Of a stretch of 15,787 nucleotides of DNA, positions 13,349 to 15,787 are shown piece after piece. How positions within the stretch are numbered: position 1 is the stretch's first letter; each line of letters starts with the position of its first letter. The stretch comes from an uncultured Cellvibrio sp. (GTDB lineage: Bacteria > Pseudomonadota > Gammaproteobacteria > Pseudomonadales > Cellvibrionaceae), in NCBI GenBank assembly GCA_946480695.1, contig CAMLKG010000052.1:1-15787 (forward strand), in the 5' to 3' direction. A program made the position numbers and the translations under genes. The notes beneath the pieces were generated by a model that was not told the origin of the DNA, searched no databases, and worked only from the letters and a program-made list of their open reading frames with translations.

Positions 13349-14734
13349 ATGAGATTTCCCCCCATGAAACAAAGTTTGCTTTTTTGTGCGCTCGCATTAA
13401 CCAGCCTTGGTGCCCGCGCCGATATCCTTGCTGTTTTCCGTGAACCGGATGGCAGCACCCGGTGGCAATATGTCGCCAATACCTCGGCCGGGGTTTTAAT
13501 CATTACGCTGGTGATAGTGCTGGTTTTTTTATTTCGCGCCCATCGTCGCGCCATGCGTTGGAATCGCGCGCTTACCGACATCAAAGCCAACCTCGAACAA
13601 CGTGTTGCCCAACGCACGGCAGTATTACAGCAAACCACGGAACAATTGCAGGAGCGCGAGGCTTACATTGCCAGTATCGTAAATTCCATGCCCGTAATGT
13701 TGATCGGTTTGAACCAGGAGTTACAAATTACCCAGTGGAACAAAAAGGCTGAAGAAATTACTGGCCGCCCGTTAAACGATGTCATCGGGAAAAACTTATG
13801 GGAGGCCTATTCCGCTATTACACTCACGGTTGACCAAGTGAGGGCCGTATTGGCAAGCGGCGAAACTGTGAACCTCAAACATACCCAGCGCGGCCAATAC
13901 ACGTTTGACATCACCCTTTATCCCCTCGATAACCAAAATACCGGCATAGTGATTTTAATTTCCGACGTAACCAAACTGGTGAGCGCGGAAAATAAATTGG
14001 CCGAGCGCGACAAGGTATCGGCCATGGGTGAACTGGCATCGGCTATGGCCTATGACATCAGCCTGCCCATCAATACCATTTTTGCGCGCGTATCCAGTGC
14101 CCGCCAGGAACTGGAAGCGGCAGATCTGGGTGAAGTAAAACAATTTTTATTACAGGAAGTGGAAACCGTTCGCCAAAGCGCGCATCAAGCCACGGCAATT
14201 GCGCAGAATTTATTGGACCTCGCGCGCAGCCATCGCGACAGCAAACAAATGGCGGCTATTCCACCTATCATGGATCGCGCCATCGAACTGGCGAGTGATC
14301 TGTTTACCGACGTCAATGGACTAACGTTTAAGTACATCAATATCCGCCGCAATTATGCAGAGGGGCTACCGCAAATTTCCTGCTTTCCCACCGAGCTTGA
14401 GCAAGTCTTTGTGCGTTTGATGCGCAATGCGTTCTACGCCCTTAACGCAAAAACATGGGAACATAGCAGGCCCTGGATCAATATTGAAATCGGGAAGTTT
14501 TACGATTCCCTCTGGATAAAATTGCAACACAACGGCAAGAGCCTAACCGACGAAGAACAACTCGATATTTTCCAACCTTTCTTTGCGCTCAATGATCGCA
14601 CCTCCAGCTTTCCAGTGGAGCACCGCTTGTCCTATTCCTATTTCATTATCACCGACCACCACCGCGGCCAAATGGCGGTAACCTCGGATGATGGGCATGG
14701 GACTTGTTTTAATATCCAACTGGCGTTGGGTTGA
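13349..14734 (+). CDS. PAS histidine-kinase-like protein lacking the phosphoacceptor His
   Basis: Membrane sensor of histidine kinase architecture, 461 residues. It has a signal-peptide-like N terminus (cleavage after ARA near residue 24), a short periplasmic stretch, a membrane helix at about 47-63, a coiled coil (70-105), a PAS domain (about 106-215) and a HisKA/HATPase-like C-terminal half. The H-box reads MGELASAMAYDISLPINTI where active kinases read A-H-E-I/L-N-Q-P, so the phosphoacceptor is Tyr at residue 235 (codon TAT, 14051-14053). The N-box LMRNAFYAL keeps its Asn, but the G1 box is LQHNG instead of DNG and the G2 box GLGLS is replaced by RLSYSY. It is probably not an autokinase. 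There is no partner response regulator in the window. No strong Shine-Dalgarno marks the start; the ATG at 13364 is a good alternative. Confidence 0.8.
   Translation: MRFPPMKQSLLFCALALTSLGARADILAVFREPDGSTRWQYVANTSAGVLIITLVIVLVFLFRAHRRAMRWNRALTDIKANLEQRVAQRTAVLQQTTEQLQEREAYIASIVNSMPVMLIGLNQELQITQWNKKAEEITGRPLNDVIGKNLWEAYSAITLTVDQVRAVLASGETVNLKHTQRGQYTFDITLYPLDNQNTGIVILISDVTKLVSAENKLAERDKVSAMGELASAMAYDISLPINTIFARVSSARQELEAADLGEVKQFLLQEVETVRQSAHQATAIAQNLLDLARSHRDSKQMAAIPPIMDRAIELASDLFTDVNGLTFKYINIRRNYAEGLPQISCFPTELEQVFVRLMRNAFYALNAKTWEHSRPWINIEIGKFYDSLWIKLQHNGKSLTDEEQLDIFQPFFALNDRTSSFPVEHRLSYSYFIITDHHRGQMAVTSDDGHGTCFNIQLALG
14051..14053 (+). other. Tyr codon at the HisKA phosphoacceptor position
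   Basis: The codon TAT stands where the catalytic His of the HisKA H-box is expected, in the context GCC-TAT-GAC-ATC. CAT to TAT is a single transition. The rest of the helix is conserved, and the reading frame is intact over 461 codons, so this is not a pseudogene by frame. Confidence 0.8.
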
Positions 14735-15075
14735 GTTTACATAGGCAGGCTTTACAAAAAGACCCAAACAGGCGGAAAAGGGCCAATTCCGCTTTTGATA
14801 AATATTAGTTCTGTTGTAGGGTGGCTTTGATTGGCGCGAAAAACCGTATAAGCTACGCATCCCTTTACGCAGTTTTGAATTAATTCTTGCTAGGGAGAGG
14901 TTGTATTAAGGAGGATTTTCCATCCGCTTTTTCCCTATCCCTTCTAAATAACGATTGCCGGGCATTGTCTTGGGTGTTCCGGTTTTATTGTCATTGCTAG
15001 ACGAATCGATGGGCTTGCCTGTACCGGAAGCTGTTGATTCGCAATGGAATATATAATTTTTTCAGGGGTTCCCTC
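14735..15075. other. 341-bp intergenic region before the secreted repeat protein
   Basis: It contains a terminator candidate for the kinase-like gene at 14770-14796, a possible -10 TATAAG at 14847-14852 with TTGATT-like sequence 14 to 16 bp upstream, and a second TATAAT at 15052-15057 too close to the downstream ribosome site to serve that start. AAGGAGG at 14908-14914 is not followed by a usable start codon. I see no further gene. Confidence 0.6.
14770..14796 (+). terminator. Terminator candidate after the histidine-kinase-like gene
   Basis: GCGGAA (14772-14777) pairs with TTCCGC (14787-14792) around a 9-nt loop, and TTTT follows. The A residues before and the T residues after the stem extend the pairing. 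It lies 36 bp after the stop codon. Confidence 0.6.
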
Positions 15076-15787
15076 ATGTTCTCTTCGTCTGTTTCCTGCT
15101 TGTTTAAATGGTTCAAGTTAGCGCGTTTATGGGCGTTAACAGGAGTTTTTTTTCTTGCTGTGACAGCGGTTCCTGTAAGTGCCGCTGTAGTAATTAGCGT
15201 TCCTGCTACGGATGAGGATGGAACATATACCGTTTCATGGACTGGATTAAGCCAGTATGTATATCTGTATGAGCGTTTTAATGGAGGGGTTTGGAGAAAT
15301 ATAGCTGGCGGTGGGATAACCTCCATGGCTATCACTGGAAACTTGGAGGGTACATATGATTACCGGGTAGATAACTATTGCCAAACTGGCCCAAGCGGTC
15401 CCTACTTATGTAATTCCAGCACCGGTACAGTGGTGGTGGGTACACCTTCCCCTATTGTTGCCGCTATTCCTGACATCTCGATAAATGAAGATGTAGGCAC
15501 CCAGGCAGCTGTCAACGTAACTTATGGGGGATCATCCCCGCTGCAATATAGCGCTGTTTCCAGCAATCCCGCATTGATAACCAACGCTAGCTTGGTTTTT
15601 AGCGGATCGGGCTACTCAAAAAATTTGTCGATAACGCCCGTTGCTAATGCAAGCGGCCAAGCCACCATCACCGTTACAGTCACGGCCGGGACAAAATCGA
15701 CGGCCAGGCAATTTCTGGTAATCGTCAATGCGGTAGACGACGCACCGGTTATTTCAGCAATTGCCAACCAATCGTTGAACGAAGGTG
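15076..15787 (+). CDS. Secreted repeat protein, FN3-like plus cadherin/VCBS-like repeats (5' part)
   Basis: The frame is open from the ATG at 15076 to the window end (237 complete codons), so the gene is truncated by the edge. An AGGGG at 15064-15068 precedes the start. Residues 1-36 are an export signal with a long basic N-region, a hydrophobic core (WALTGVFFLAVTAVPV) and an SA/A cleavage site. Residues 38-115 form a beta-rich fibronectin-III-like module (VPATDEDGTYTVSW, YVYLYERFNGGVW, YDYRVDNYC) containing two cysteines that may pair. From about 133, a cadherin/VCBS-type repeat appears: ISINEDVGT, ITPVANASGQATITVTVTAG, then VNAVDDAPVIS and the start of a second unit at IANQSLNEG. Such proteins are usually very large surface or released adhesins or RHS-type proteins; which one cannot be told from the part seen. 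Confidence 0.82.
   Translation, partial: MFSSSVSCLFKWFKLARLWALTGVFFLAVTAVPVSAAVVISVPATDEDGTYTVSWTGLSQYVYLYERFNGGVWRNIAGGGITSMAITGNLEGTYDYRVDNYCQTGPSGPYLCNSSTGTVVVGTPSPIVAAIPDISINEDVGTQAAVNVTYGGSSPLQYSAVSSNPALITNASLVFSGSGYSKNLSITPVANASGQATITVTVTAGTKSTARQFLVIVNAVDDAPVISAIANQSLNEG

Noticed and set aside
14908..14914. AAGGAGG as a ribosome binding site
   Set aside because: No ATG, GTG or TTG follows at usable distance; only an ATT opening a 10-codon frame.
15052..15057. TATAAT as the -10 box of the secreted repeat protein
   Set aside because: The start of transcription would coincide with the Shine-Dalgarno, and no -35 is seen at 16-18 bp.
14735..15075. Cyclic di-GMP (GEMM) riboswitch before the repeat protein
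   Set aside because: I looked for the GCAAA-type core and the paired tetraloop/receptor arms and did not find them.

Overview
The window reads as a gammaproteobacterial chromosome segment of roughly 50% G+C. The moderate G+C, the gene set and the last gene, which pairs a fibronectin-like module with cadherin/VCBS-like repeats, suggest a Cellvibrio-like marine or soil bacterium. That placement is inference from protein style, not from a marker gene. There are 14 protein genes, two of them cut by the window edges. I see no rRNA, tRNA, insertion sequence or CRISPR array.

Layout. Positions 1-1293 hold the 3' part of nudE (ADP-sugar/nucleotide Nudix hydrolase) followed by cysQ (PAP phosphatase), housekeeping genes of nucleotide and sulfur metabolism. 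A 71-residue protein of unknown function lies at 1559-1774. Positions 2028-4159 are the molybdate ABC transporter operon modABC, preceded by a near-perfect ModE-type operator. Converging on it with no intervening base is a minus-strand operon moaA-moaB-modE' (6073 to 4160) for the first steps of molybdenum cofactor synthesis plus a short ModE-like regulator. Divergent from moaA, across 541 bp of regulatory DNA, is the plus-strand operon cobA-nirB-nirD (6615-10540), closed by a strong intrinsic terminator. CobA makes the siroheme precursor and NirBD is the siroheme NADH-nitrite reductase.

These three operons form one physiological unit. Molybdate uptake and Moco synthesis would serve a molybdenum nitrate reductase that is not in the window, and NirBD would reduce the nitrite it forms to ammonium. 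A good sigma-54 -24/-12 promoter and upstream GGTGC/GCACC dyads before cobA point to nitrogen control of the nitrite reductase operon. The moaA leader can fold into a closed multi-helix structure next to the ribosome binding site, as expected for a Moco-type riboswitch.

The right part (10632-15787) is signalling and surface functions: a membrane GAF-GGDEF diguanylate cyclase on the minus strand, an 822-bp gap rich in dyads, a SnoaL-like NTF2-fold protein, a PAS histidine-kinase-like protein with Tyr at the phosphoacceptor position, and the start of a secreted repeat protein running off the edge.

The observations most worth following are the degenerate histidine kinase, the loss of MOP (molybdate-binding) domains from both ModC and ModE, the moaA leader, and the sigma-54/dyad architecture before cobA. 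None of these alone demonstrates a wholly new system.
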